Assembly: GCF_001586785.1 (NCBI RefSeq)
Contig: NZ_LUFH02000026.1
Location: forward strand, 1-54,693
Reading direction: 5' to 3'
Source of the DNA: Sphaerospermopsis aphanizomenoides BCCUSP55
GTDB taxonomy: Bacteria; Cyanobacteriota; Cyanobacteriia; Cyanobacteriales; Nostocaceae
DNA length: 54,693 nucleotides
Shown: piece by piece, positions 25,900-34,819 of the stretch
Layout of the letters: each line of letters starts with the position of its first letter
Position numbering within the stretch: position 1 is the stretch's first letter
Position numbers and translations under genes: made by a program
Notes under the pieces: model-generated
Told to the model about the DNA's origin: nothing
Database searches by the model: none
The model's input: the letters and a program-made list of their open reading frames with translations, nothing else

Positions 25900-26080
25900 T
25901 GTCGGCTGACTAAAATTTTTTTGGCAGCCATCAGGGCATAGAGCCGGATCGGAGAGCGAAAAATTTCGGGGGAGCAGGGGTACATCTAGGAGATGCCACA
26001 CTGTGTACCATATTCTATAAACTGGAAAATGAAAACGAGTCGATTCACTAAAGCCATCCTATCTTTAGGAACGAAAACCA

Positions 26081-26854
26081 GTGTCAAATTCTCACCAGCA
26101 GTGTCGCATCATAGCCATCTTTAACCAAGCAGGTGGTGTCGCCAAATCAACACTCACCCAAAACCTGGGCTACCACCTAGCCCAACAAAAACATCGTGTC
26201 CTTCTCATCGACATTGACCCCCAAGCCTCCTTAACCAAATTTATGGGCTTAGTCCCATCTCAGTTACAAAAAACCGTAGCCGATGCCATTATTGACGAAC
26301 AGCCCTTACCCATTCATTCCGGCATTCATGGCATGGACATAGCTCCAGCTAACCGCATCCTGAGTGGCTCTGAAATGCAGCTAGTCAGTGCCTCCATGCG
26401 CGACTTGCGCCTCAAAGAAGCCCTAGAACCAGTCCAAGACTCATACGACTTCATCCTTATCGACTGTCCCCCCAGCTTAGGATTACTTTCTTATATTTCC
26501 CTAGTCGCCGCCACCCACGTCCTCGTCCCCATCGAAACCCATCTCAAAGCCTTCGAGGGAACAGACGAACTCTTGCAAACCATCACCCAAGTTAAAAACA
26601 AACCCAACCGCAAATTACAAATCGCAGGTTTTGTTCCCACCCGCTATGCTCACCAAAACTCAGCCGATAAACGAGCCTTAGCAGCCATACAAGCACAACT
26701 TTCAGCGTGGGGTCGGATTTTTCCACCCATCCCCAGAGCCACCGCTTTTGTTGATGCCACAGAAGAACGTGCGCCCCTAGCAGTAGTTGACCCCAAACAC
26801 CCTGCTGTTAGTATTCTTAAAGAAATCGCTTCTGCTTTGGAATCCGTTATATAA
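26081..26854 (+). CDS. parA: ParA-type partition ATPase
   Basis: 257 aa, the size of short type Ib-like ParA proteins without an N-terminal HTH. The Walker A region reads QAGGVAKST (16-24) instead of KGGVGKST: the invariant K22 is present, but the first signature lysine is replaced by Ala. Switch I and Walker B elements follow (LLIDIDPQAS; FILIDCPPSLG). GTG at 26081 is the start. ParA would move the plasmid over the nucleoid in concert with ParB, encoded 727 bp downstream. Tandem repeats begin right after the stop codon. Confidence 0.9.
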   Translation: MSNSHQQCRIIAIFNQAGGVAKSTLTQNLGYHLAQQKHRVLLIDIDPQASLTKFMGLVPSQLQKTVADAIIDEQPLPIHSGIHGMDIAPANRILSGSEMQLVSASMRDLRLKEALEPVQDSYDFILIDCPPSLGLLSYISLVAATHVLVPIETHLKAFEGTDELLQTITQVKNKPNRKLQIAGFVPTRYAHQNSADKRALAAIQAQLSAWGRIFPPIPRATAFVDATEERAPLAVVDPKHPAVSILKEIASALESVI

Positions 26855-27066
26855 GCCTCCCACGGGCGCGGTTTACCTCCCGAAAATATGAAAGAAACAC
26901 ATTTTTCTTGATTTTTTGAAAGCCTTATTTAATAAGGATTATAAAATGTGCATCTTAGGAGCCTCCAACGGGCGCGGTTAACTCTCCCGCCAAGAAAGAA
27001 ACACCGCCGAGATTGAAAACCTCGAAGTTTTATTTAATAAGGATTATAAGTACCCAAGCAAAATTA
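26855..27066 (+). repeat. 106-bp tandem units after parA, candidate centromere
   Basis: Unit 1 (26855-26960) and unit 2 (26961-27066) share GCCTCC-ACGGGCGCGGTT at the start, AAGAAACAC in the middle and the 20-bp TTATTTAATAAGGATTATAA near the end (26925-26944 and 27030-27049). AAAATGTGCATCTTAGGAG occurs at 26943-26961 and again at 27320-27338. CTTATTTAATAAG is an odd palindrome. Position between parA and parB and a tandem palindrome-bearing structure fit a parS-like site or par operator. Confidence 0.5.
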
Positions 27067-27105
27067 ATTTAACATATTGATTGACAACCAAAATGCCTGT
27101 ATTCC

Positions 27106-27180
27106 TTACCTGTTACCTGTTACCCTGTCTCCCCTGTCTCCCCTGTCTGCCGACAGGCAGGCTGTTCCCTGTTCCCTCTC
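27106..27180 (+). repeat. CCCTGTC-type heptamer repeats (STRR-like)
   Basis: Pyrimidine-rich heptamers (CCTGTTA, CCCTGTC) repeat about eight times and include a small hairpin, CTGCCGACAGGCAG. The remainder of the 27067-27581 gap has AT-rich upstream sequence for parB but no further gene. Confidence 0.7.
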
Positions 27181-27581
27181 CTAACTAACGTGAGTTCGAG
27201 ATAAGCTGAAACCCTTATTATTTCGTCGCCTGAAAAGCCTATTCTCTCGTTGAGTAACTTCAAAAATACCCTTAACCCGAACTGAGGTTAACTATAAAAT
27301 TTATTTTGCACGACTACTTAAAATGTGCATCTTAGGAGTTACCTGTTTTAATTGCTGAAAAACCTAGTAATCTAGGAAAGCCCAAGTAACCAGGAAAATT
27401 CCAGGTAATCAAGGCTTATAGTTTCTAAAACAGGCAAGTTATTTCTCCGCCTAAACTACAGCAGATGGCTTGAGAGAGCGACGAGAGATTTTCATTAATG
27501 ATTTAGGATGCCTATATTTCTCTAAATTTAGAGTAGCATTCCCATTTCTGTCCCCCATTCAACTATATTCCCTACACTACA

Positions 27582-29081
27582 ATGGTACGCAAACGCACCG
27601 AAAAACCCTTTGCTGGTCAAATTACCACCCCACCCCCAGCCCCTTGGTTATCCTCAGTGGAAGCAGACACCCCACCTGCTACTGAAAGCAAAGTCAAACT
27701 CCAAGACATTCACCTGCCTCCACAGCAACCCAGACACTACTTTGACCCCCAAGCATTAACAGAATTAGTTGCATCAGTTAAACAGCATGGCATCCTTCAA
27801 CCCCTCTTGGTGCGTCCACTCACAGGAGGGAAATACGAATTAGTAGCTGGAGAACGGCGCTATCGCGCAGCCACAGAAGTAGGACTGGAAGAAGTGCCAG
27901 TGGTTGTGCGTGAGTTATCCGATGACCAGGCGTTTCAGTTAGCCTTAATTGAAAACCTGCAACGACAAGACCTCAACCCCGTTGAAGAAACAGAAGGCAT
28001 CTTGCATCTTTTGGCTATTCGGCTAGAGTCGGATGTGGAAGCTGTCAAATCCTTGCTGTACCGGATGAAAAACGCCAGCAATAAAGGAGAGAAGCCCTCA
28101 AAAGATACTGAGGAGCAATCTAGGAGAAACGTTTCTCCTAACTCAGAAACAACTGAAGAAATAGAATCTCCTAGCCATGTTCCGACTGACTTGAGTGGTT
28201 CTGTTTCACCTACCGAAAATGGAGAAACGACCCCAGAATCTCTTAGTAATGTTTCTTCTAACTTAGAAACAACTGAAGAAACACAATCTAGGAGAAACGT
28301 TTCTCCTAACTCGGAAATAACCGATGAGACAGAATCAGGCAGCAATGTTTCGACCCACTCGGAAACAACTGATGCTACCGCATCTGGGAAAAACATTTCT
28401 CCCAACTCAGGAACAACCACACTGAAGAAATCTAGGAGAACCGTTTCACAAGATGCGGATATTGCTGTTTCCTCAACTGAGGAGTCAGACTCAAAGGATG
28501 AATCTAGGAGAAATGTTTCTCCTAACACAGATACTGCTGTTTCCTCAACTGAGGAGTCAGACTCAAAGGATGAATCTGGGAAAAATGTTTCTCCTGACTC
28601 CGGCATCACTGAAGAAATAGAATCTAGGAGAAACGTTTCTCCTAACGTAGATGAAGAGAAAGCAAAAAAAGTACAAGAGGTGTTTGAGAGCCTGGGACTA
28701 ATGAATTGGCTGTCCTTCACCACCAAACGTTTACCCTTACTCAATCTGCCTCTGGAGATTTTAAAAGCACTGCGAGAGGGTAAACTGGAATACACCAAAG
28801 CACAAGCATTGGCACGGGTCAAAGATGATATACTCCGCCAACAACTCTTAGACCAGGCGATCGCACACAACTGGTCTTTAAGTGAAATCAAAGCACAAAT
28901 CGCTGCTAATACCCAAAGAACTCAACCTCCATCCTCAAAATCACCCAACCAAATAGAGCGTCTCAAAAACATCACTCAGCGCATTAACAAGAGTAAACTG
29001 TGGGAACAACCTGCCAAGCAAAAGAAACTGGAAACCCTCCTGAGTAAACTCGAAGCTTTACTTGGTGATGAATCCCCTTGA
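27582..29081 (+). CDS. parB: ParB-family partition protein with repeat-filled linker
   Basis: 499 aa. The N-terminal ParB domain (34-145) has the GERRYRA box (90-96) and ENLQRQDLNPVEE. The central to C-terminal part (about 358-499) has LPLLNLPLEILKALREGKLE and a helical DNA-binding-type region typical of cyanobacterial plasmid ParB. Between them, residues 180-357 consist of ten imperfect 16- or 24-residue units (SRRNVSPNSETTEEIE type) encoded by a DNA palindrome. The insert lengthens the protein well beyond the usual 300-350 aa but keeps both domains intact. ParB should bind a parS site and stimulate ParA. Note that the linker repeats also occur in the helicase gene downstream. Confidence 0.88.
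   Translation: MVRKRTEKPFAGQITTPPPAPWLSSVEADTPPATESKVKLQDIHLPPQQPRHYFDPQALTELVASVKQHGILQPLLVRPLTGGKYELVAGERRYRAATEVGLEEVPVVVRELSDDQAFQLALIENLQRQDLNPVEETEGILHLLAIRLESDVEAVKSLLYRMKNASNKGEKPSKDTEEQSRRNVSPNSETTEEIESPSHVPTDLSGSVSPTENGETTPESLSNVSSNLETTEETQSRRNVSPNSEITDETESGSNVSTHSETTDATASGKNISPNSGTTTLKKSRRTVSQDADIAVSSTEESDSKDESRRNVSPNTDTAVSSTEESDSKDESGKNVSPDSGITEEIESRRNVSPNVDEEKAKKVQEVFESLGLMNWLSFTTKRLPLLNLPLEILKALREGKLEYTKAQALARVKDDILRQQLLDQAIAHNWSLSEIKAQIAANTQRTQPPSSKSPNQIERLKNITQRINKSKLWEQPAKQKKLETLLSKLEALLGDESP
28121..28644 (+). repeat. In-frame 20-bp palindrome array in parB
   Basis: The perfect palindrome TAGGAGAAACGTTTCTCCTA occurs at 28121-28140, 28289-28308 and 28625-28644. A one-mismatch copy is at 28505-28524 and weaker ones at 28385-28404, 28433-28452 and 28577-28596. 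All encode variants of SRRNVSPN in the same frame, and all spacings are multiples of 24 bp (168, 96, 48, 72, 72, 48). Confidence 0.92.
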
Positions 29082-29256
29082 GTCGCGTTTCATCCCCTGT
29101 CTAAAGACTAAGGGTTCTCACGCTCCCATTATGTTTTGATAGGACTTACCTATAAACTCCCAACCAATGTTCACCACTTTGAGCGAGGGAGTGATGTTGT
29201 GACAATCTATTAGACTAGAAAAACAAGTAAACATCAAACATCAAAGAATATCAACA

Positions 29257-29676
29257 ATGGCAAAGAAAAAACCCTTAGCTGAAGTAATTCAGCTAGACTC
29301 AAAACGCAAAATTCATTCCCAACCAGAAAACGCAAATTCTTCTCAAGCGGGAATATTCGAGTTAAGCGACTACTGGCAAGCTTGGGAAATTGACGATTTA
29401 GACCCGTCAAATTCAATTTTTTTAGCAGAAGGAACCTTGGAAGAATGTATCGAGGAGCTTAATACTCTTATTACTATGGAAGTCAACAGTAAAATTTTCA
29501 AACTGAATTTAGACCCAAAACAATGGAATAAACGACAGCAAGCAGAGCGAGAAACAATTAGGCAACAGTGCTACCTTCACGGCAAATATAAAGGTCAAGG
29601 ATGGGTAATTGAATCTGTCATAGATAGAAAAAGTCTGGAATCAATGATTAATGGCGAGATGTTTGAACCAATTTAA
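29257..29676 (+). CDS. Hypothetical plasmid protein
   Basis: 139 aa, not recognised. The N-terminal 30 residues are basic and polar, followed by a compact acidic region (SDYWQAWEIDDLDPSN, LEECIEELNTLI) and a mixed C-terminal half (GKYKGQGWVIESVIDRKSLE). It is soluble with no signal. It lies between parB and the helicase gene in the same direction and may belong to the plasmid maintenance set. Confidence 0.6.
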   Translation: MAKKKPLAEVIQLDSKRKIHSQPENANSSQAGIFELSDYWQAWEIDDLDPSNSIFLAEGTLEECIEELNTLITMEVNSKIFKLNLDPKQWNKRQQAERETIRQQCYLHGKYKGQGWVIESVIDRKSLESMINGEMFEPI

Positions 29677-29803
29677 TCAGGTTTTCAGTAAAAGCTACTC
29701 AACCTTTATGTATAAGCCCTGGTAAAAATTTAGCCATTTGTTAGATGACATAATTCATAAATTCTAGTAGTTTGTGCTTCAATAGCAACTCTAGGATGAT
29801 AGG

Positions 29804-32800
29804 ATGAGACGAAAAATGACACAAGAGTCACAGATTCGCGACTTGCTCCAAGCCTGGCTGCATTACATCCACATTGAAAACTTGAGTAATGCCAAAGTCG
29901 AAGCAGGTGACGACGAGCAACCCAATATCTGGGACTCTGGTGTAAATTTAGTAGGCGACAGATTACTGCTAGAGGAATCCTTATTCAAACAACTCAAACA
30001 ACCCTTCAAAACCTCAAAAACCAAACCTCAAGCCAACCCACCATCAATCGCCGTAGCCTTCCCCCAGCTTTATCTCATCGAAGGAAATCGCCGTCAGTTT
30101 CGCCCCCTCTTTACCATCGACATTTCTCCTATCTTTGATAGCAATTATCGCAAAAGCGGCTGGGACTTAACTAAATTCGAGTTTCAACCAGTCATCCCCA
30201 ACTTAATGCAGTGGTACGCACTAGAAGAAGAAACTGCTGAATCTCTAGTCACCAAAGAAGGACTCAAAGTTTTTCTGGAAACCACCTTCAATCGTCCCTT
30301 TAAAACCCTACAAGACTTTATCGGACTGATTTCTTTACCACCCTTTCCCGTGCGCTCAAAACTGCTTCCCTACCTGCTGAACTTTGGCTACGTAGCCTTC
30401 AACCATAACCTCAACAAAGACTTCCAGAAAATCAGCGAACAGCGACAATGGGATTGGGCAGTTACCCGACATCCTGCTTACGAATACTTATTTGGACAAC
30501 CAATAGCACCCCAACACAACCTGTTATTTCTCGGTGCTTTCCCGACCTTACCCCCCGACGACTATCAAGCACAGGCTCTCAAACATTGCCAATCTCAACC
30601 CCTCACCGCCGTAATTGGACCACCAGGGAATGGTAAAACCACATTGCTGTTACACAAAATAGCCCAACAAGTAGTCCACCGCGCCGTACAATTAGCGACA
30701 AAAGGTGAAGACGAAAGTAACCTCACTTTAGTCACCAGTACCAACAACCATGCAGTCAACAACGTTGAAGAACTTCTAGAGAGCCACTTTCCACAAAATT
30801 GCTTCTACTTATCAGGAGGCTCCAAAGAATTAGTTGACACCCAAGTTTTGCCCTCTCTGCAAGCTGCACTCGACTCACTAGCAAGAGAAACCTTTAACCC
30901 AACAGCATGGGAGTCAGCCAAGCAACAATTGTTAGCTCTTGTGCAGCAACTACAATTTCACATCAAGCAAGATGAATATTACCAACAACAGAAGATTGCT
31001 GATGAACAGTTATTAGAGCAGCTAGATAGAGATGTACAACAGTTGCAAGAAGCGATAAAAACCTTTGTACAAGTGAATCCAGAATTTAGGAGAAACGTTT
31101 CTCCTAACTCTGATTTTGAATTACAACCCCCATTATCAGCCAACTCTTCACTAGAGCCTTACTCACCATTATCAGCCAACTCTTCACTAGAGCCTTACTC
31201 GCCATTATCAGCCAACTCTTCACTTGACTATTCAGAATATCACTCGCTATCACCATTTAACACATTACAGAACTACTCTCAGTCTGGCTCACTAATAGAC
31301 CCTGTAGATGTTACTTCAGAATCTAGGAGAAACGTTTCTCCTAACTCGGATTATGAATACCAAGCATCATCCTCAAACCCCTCACAGAACAACCCAGAGC
31401 TTCAATCTTCACTACCATTTAACTCATCACCAGACTATTCTCAGTTGCCACACGCAGCGATAAATGACTCTACAGAAGTAACTCCAGAATCTAGGAGAAA
31501 CGTTTCTCCTAACTCGGATTATGAATACCAAGCATCATCCTCAAACTCCTCACAGGAATACCCAGAGCTTCACTCTCCATCACCATTCAACCAATCACCA
31601 AACTACTATTCTGACTCTCAACCTACCTTACCAATAGACTCTGTAGATGTTACCTCAGAATCTAGGAGAAACGTTTCTCCTAACTCGGATTATGAATTCC
31701 AGACCCCATTACCACGAACTCCATCACGGCATTACTCCGACTTTCAGCCCCCCTCACCATTAAACTCATCACCCGACTACTCTAAATTTCCGCTAGAAGC
31801 TTACCAGCAGATAGAGCAACACTTGAACACAGCTTTTCATTCCTTACCTTGTGAAAGTAACAGGCAATTTTTAGGTCAAAACCACAACTGGTTGATTCGA
31901 CTATTACAAAAAATCAAACTATTACAAACAATCAAACTATTGCAGAGAATTAAACTATGGCAAATGATTAAACGATTCTGGCAACAAATAACCAGAAGCA
32001 GCCCACGCCATATTCTCAAACGCTTGCACAAACAAATAGAAATGCCCGTATTGGCAACTCTAGCTACACCCTTTCCCTTTCAAATTCCCCTGACCATTGA
32101 ATCTTTATTAGCAGCCCGCCAAAGTGTTTCCCAACTACTGAAAGAAGTATCTGATTGGCAGCAGCAGCAAAATCAACTTAACCACAGACACCAACAGCTA
32201 GAATTATTACAACGCCAATTAATCGACTTACAACGTCAACTCACTGACCGAAAACACCAGCTACAACACATCCAAAATCGGCTGGCCACTTATCCTACCC
32301 AAGATTTCTACAGTCGTTTCTACATCGAATTGCACACATTGCAAGTACAGTTATTTGAGTGTGCATGGCAATTTCAACAACAGGAAGCTCGAAGACGAAA
32401 AGATGAAGTCATGGCTGCTATTAAAACTTACATTGGGGTGTTAAATAACGAATGGGAAGCTTTTCGTCAGATGTCCTTGAATTGGAGAAACATTTATCGA
32501 GATATCAGCCTCTTGTTTCCCGTTTTCTTGAGTACCCTGCACTCCATTCGCCGTCTGTTCCCCTATCCTGATAGCGGTTGTATTAACCAAGTAATTGTAG
32601 ATGAAGCTGGTCAGATTCCCCCACATCAGGTATTTCCAGTGTTAGTGCGGTGTCGTCAGGCTTTGATTGTCGGCGACCCCTTACAACTAGAACCGGTTAT
32701 TAATTTAAGCGACCAGAAAAAAGAAGAATATCGTGGTAAATCCTTCCTGGAAAGGGGACTTACAGAAGCAGATTATGACTGCTACAGTCCCACCGCTACT

Positions 32801-33445
32801 ACAGCTTATCACCGAGCCGCAGGAGCATCAGCACAACCAGAAGATATTGGTCACGGCATTATCCTTAAATATCATTATCGTTGTGTGCCAGTGATTGCCG
32901 AGATTAGCGATCGCTTGTGCAATTATGGCATGGTTATTAAAACAGAACCCAAACCGTCTCTGTTAGGTGCTAACCTAATTGCTTACCACGTAGAAGGAAA
33001 GCAGGAAAACTACATAAATTGGGCAGAAGTTGATGCGGTAGAAACGTTAATTGCCCAATTGCTAGAGGCAGGTTACAGCTTCAATTCTCCTAGCAATCAA
33101 AACACTAGCAATCAAAATACAATAGGCGTAATTTCACCTTATCGCCGCCAAGCAAATGCCTTGCAAGAACGCTTACAATCACGCTATTCCGACTTTTCAG
33201 CCAATAGTATTGGCACAGTTCACACCTTCCAAGGTGGTCAAAAATCTGCGATAATCTTCTCAACTCGCCAATCAGAACCTACTGATAGCCTCTGGTTTAT
33301 TAATCGCAAACCGAATTTACTTAATGTTGCTGTCAGCAGAGCAAGAGAATTGTTTATCTTAGTAGGGAATTTAGAAAGACTTTCTGAAGGTGGTTATACC
33401 AAACAATTAGTAGAATATATCCAGCAATTTGGAGAGATACGATAA
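29804..33445 (+). CDS. Large SF1 (Upf1/DNA2-like) helicase
   Basis: 1213 aa. Walker A GPPGNGKT at 272-279, Walker B DEAGQ at 933-937, then GDPLQLEPV, an Arg-containing HYRCVP motif, SPYRRQ, THTFQGGQ-like VHTFQGGQ and VAVSRARE in the order of SF1 motifs II-VI. Between motifs I and II lies an unusually long insertion. Its first part (about 425-660) is low complexity, with four SRRNVSPNS repeats shared with ParB; the second (about 740-860) is coiled-coil. The N-terminal 270 residues are an unassigned domain. Likely an ATP-dependent DNA or RNA helicase used in plasmid replication, transfer or defence. ATG 29804 was used; ATG 29816 is possible. Confidence 0.85.
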   Translation: MRRKMTQESQIRDLLQAWLHYIHIENLSNAKVEAGDDEQPNIWDSGVNLVGDRLLLEESLFKQLKQPFKTSKTKPQANPPSIAVAFPQLYLIEGNRRQFRPLFTIDISPIFDSNYRKSGWDLTKFEFQPVIPNLMQWYALEEETAESLVTKEGLKVFLETTFNRPFKTLQDFIGLISLPPFPVRSKLLPYLLNFGYVAFNHNLNKDFQKISEQRQWDWAVTRHPAYEYLFGQPIAPQHNLLFLGAFPTLPPDDYQAQALKHCQSQPLTAVIGPPGNGKTTLLLHKIAQQVVHRAVQLATKGEDESNLTLVTSTNNHAVNNVEELLESHFPQNCFYLSGGSKELVDTQVLPSLQAALDSLARETFNPTAWESAKQQLLALVQQLQFHIKQDEYYQQQKIADEQLLEQLDRDVQQLQEAIKTFVQVNPEFRRNVSPNSDFELQPPLSANSSLEPYSPLSANSSLEPYSPLSANSSLDYSEYHSLSPFNTLQNYSQSGSLIDPVDVTSESRRNVSPNSDYEYQASSSNPSQNNPELQSSLPFNSSPDYSQLPHAAINDSTEVTPESRRNVSPNSDYEYQASSSNSSQEYPELHSPSPFNQSPNYYSDSQPTLPIDSVDVTSESRRNVSPNSDYEFQTPLPRTPSRHYSDFQPPSPLNSSPDYSKFPLEAYQQIEQHLNTAFHSLPCESNRQFLGQNHNWLIRLLQKIKLLQTIKLLQRIKLWQMIKRFWQQITRSSPRHILKRLHKQIEMPVLATLATPFPFQIPLTIESLLAARQSVSQLLKEVSDWQQQQNQLNHRHQQLELLQRQLIDLQRQLTDRKHQLQHIQNRLATYPTQDFYSRFYIELHTLQVQLFECAWQFQQQEARRRKDEVMAAIKTYIGVLNNEWEAFRQMSLNWRNIYRDISLLFPVFLSTLHSIRRLFPYPDSGCINQVIVDEAGQIPPHQVFPVLVRCRQALIVGDPLQLEPVINLSDQKKEEYRGKSFLERGLTEADYDCYSPTATTAYHRAAGASAQPEDIGHGIILKYHYRCVPVIAEISDRLCNYGMVIKTEPKPSLLGANLIAYHVEGKQENYINWAEVDAVETLIAQLLEAGYSFNSPSNQNTSNQNTIGVISPYRRQANALQERLQSRYSDFSANSIGTVHTFQGGQKSAIIFSTRQSEPTDSLWFINRKPNLLNVAVSRARELFILVGNLERLSEGGYTKQLVEYIQQFGEIR
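31087..31682 (+). repeat. In-frame 20-bp palindromes in the helicase gene
   Basis: Four exact copies of TAGGAGAAACGTTTCTCCTA lie at 31087-31106, 31324-31343, 31492-31511 and 31663-31682, each within codons for RRNVSPNS. The second and third are 168 bp apart, the same distance as the first two exact copies in parB; about 150 bp around them (PESRRNVSPNSDYEYQASSS) is also duplicated. Confidence 0.92.
31133..31226 (+). repeat. 36-bp tandem repeat in the helicase insertion
   Basis: Three copies, starting at 31133, 31169 and 31205, encode LSANSSLEPYSP (the last copy diverges at its end). They are part of the Ser/Pro-rich insertion between helicase motifs I and II. Confidence 0.85.
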
Positions 33446-33655
33446 TTACAATTGCTGCTTTTTGCTTTGTAATCGCTCAATAATCCGGGGTAAATAGCTC
33501 AGTGACAACCCTCAAATAGTGCAAAATCGTTGCTAATATGGTAGTCCACCCCCACTTATTGATCAAATACGTTGCTTTAATGTTTTGATATTTCTCTATA
33601 AACCTTTGATTTTAATGCCGTAGCATAAAAATAGCGGTAGAGCCAGGTTTTCTAC

Positions 33656-33733
33656 GAACAGTCCAATTTGTGAAACAATTATCCTTGTACGAACAGTCCA
33701 GAACAGTCCAATTTTTTGAAACAATTATCCTTG
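33656..33733 (+). repeat. Direct repeats upstream of the mobilisation genes
   Basis: GAACAGTCCAATTTGTGAAACAATTATCCTTG-type units lie at 33656-33687 and 33701-33733, with an extra GAACAGTCCA at 33691-33700. They fall in a 783-bp gap without genes between the helicase and mobC, a typical oriT location. An ATTACAA/TTGTAAT hairpin (33445-33473) just after the helicase stop may be its terminator. I see nothing else definite in the gap. Confidence 0.6.
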
Positions 33734-34228
33734 ATTGTTAGGGGATTTAATATGCTAAATTCTTCAAGGTAATAGACCTATTTTGAAATGATTCATGCAA
33801 GAGACTCCATGCGATGAAATCACACCAAAAATTCAGGAATATCTTATTTATCCCATCCCTAATTATCAGTACCTAGCTCCTCTTTTTACGACAAGTCTAT
33901 TGCAAAAATTACCCTCGATGAACACGGGATTTTCTACATAAAAATATTCAATTGATGGAAAATACTTCTCTTGATGGATGCTGATTGCATGACCACACCC
34001 ATAATGTGGAATTCAGTCACAACATACACGGTAATAGCACAATCACTTAGGAAGCAAGCAGGGAGGACGTATATACAAAATTTTAAAACTTGCTAAGTCT
34101 TATAGTGCAATCGCTATCCGCATTAACCTTTAGCTAATTATTTTCAGATTGTCTCACATCTTCTCTAGTATCACATATTGCTATTCGTTCTAAAACATTC
34201 TCAATTGTCACCCCTTCATCTCATTGCT

Positions 34229-34687
34229 ATGACCTCACCACCAGAGCGTAAACAGGAAAAAGCTTCATCATTTTTACTGCGCTTAACTCCGGCAGAAAAG
34301 AATCGCTGGCATAAAATGGCTGAGTTCTATGCTTTACCCTTAGCTGAATTTATTAGACGACGAGTAGAAAATCGTCCCATTAGTCCACCAAAAGTACCAG
34401 CCATTAATGTGAAAACGAGTGTACAAATGGGACAATTTGACCTGAGACTAAGGCATTTAGAAAAAGATTTACAAACAGCGATCGCCTCTCTGAAACAAAA
34501 TCCACCTGCATCAAAAGTGATTCACCAGCAGTTACTTAGCACGATTAGGAACTTGGATGATTTGTTAGGGGAAGTGCGCTCAGAATTGCGCGAAGTGAGA
34601 CTGCAATTATCCGGTGTTGATGAGAACACCGAAAATGAAGAAAGTTCAACAGACGAGTTCAACTTTGACGATGAAGACTGGGAGTGA
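34229..34687 (+). CDS. MobC-like mobilisation accessory protein
   Basis: 152 aa from the ATG at 34229; the frame is open from TTG 34178 but the first 17 codons look non-coding. Residues 13-50 (FLLRLTPAEKNRWHKMAEFY, then LAEFIRRRVENR) fit a ribbon-helix-helix DNA-binding domain as in plasmid MobC proteins. A leucine-rich coiled-coil and an acidic tail (TENEESSTDEFNFDDEDWE) follow. It lies 132 bp upstream of the relaxase gene. It probably binds oriT and helps load the relaxase. Confidence 0.75.
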   Translation: MTSPPERKQEKASSFLLRLTPAEKNRWHKMAEFYALPLAEFIRRRVENRPISPPKVPAINVKTSVQMGQFDLRLRHLEKDLQTAIASLKQNPPASKVIHQQLLSTIRNLDDLLGEVRSELREVRLQLSGVDENTENEESSTDEFNFDDEDWE

Positions 34688-34819
34688 ACTACTCACACTA
34701 ACTTAACGGTGCAGTGGGGAGACGAGGACGCGAATAAGTCGCGAATAAGTTAAATGCTGATGTGGATTGTTTTTATTAAATTTGTGATTAATAATAATCG
34801 TTAAAGCGGAGAATGGTAA

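Noticed and set aside
28121-28644. CRISPR array
   Set aside because: The repeats are palindromic, in frame and spaced unevenly on a codon lattice; the intervals are themselves related coding units, not unique spacers. No cas genes are present.
27935-28891. Long open frame (318 codons) on the minus strand across parB
   Set aside because: It is antisense to an intact ParB, and its repeated GETFLLDS-type content is simply the complement of the palindromic linker repeats, which are open in both directions.
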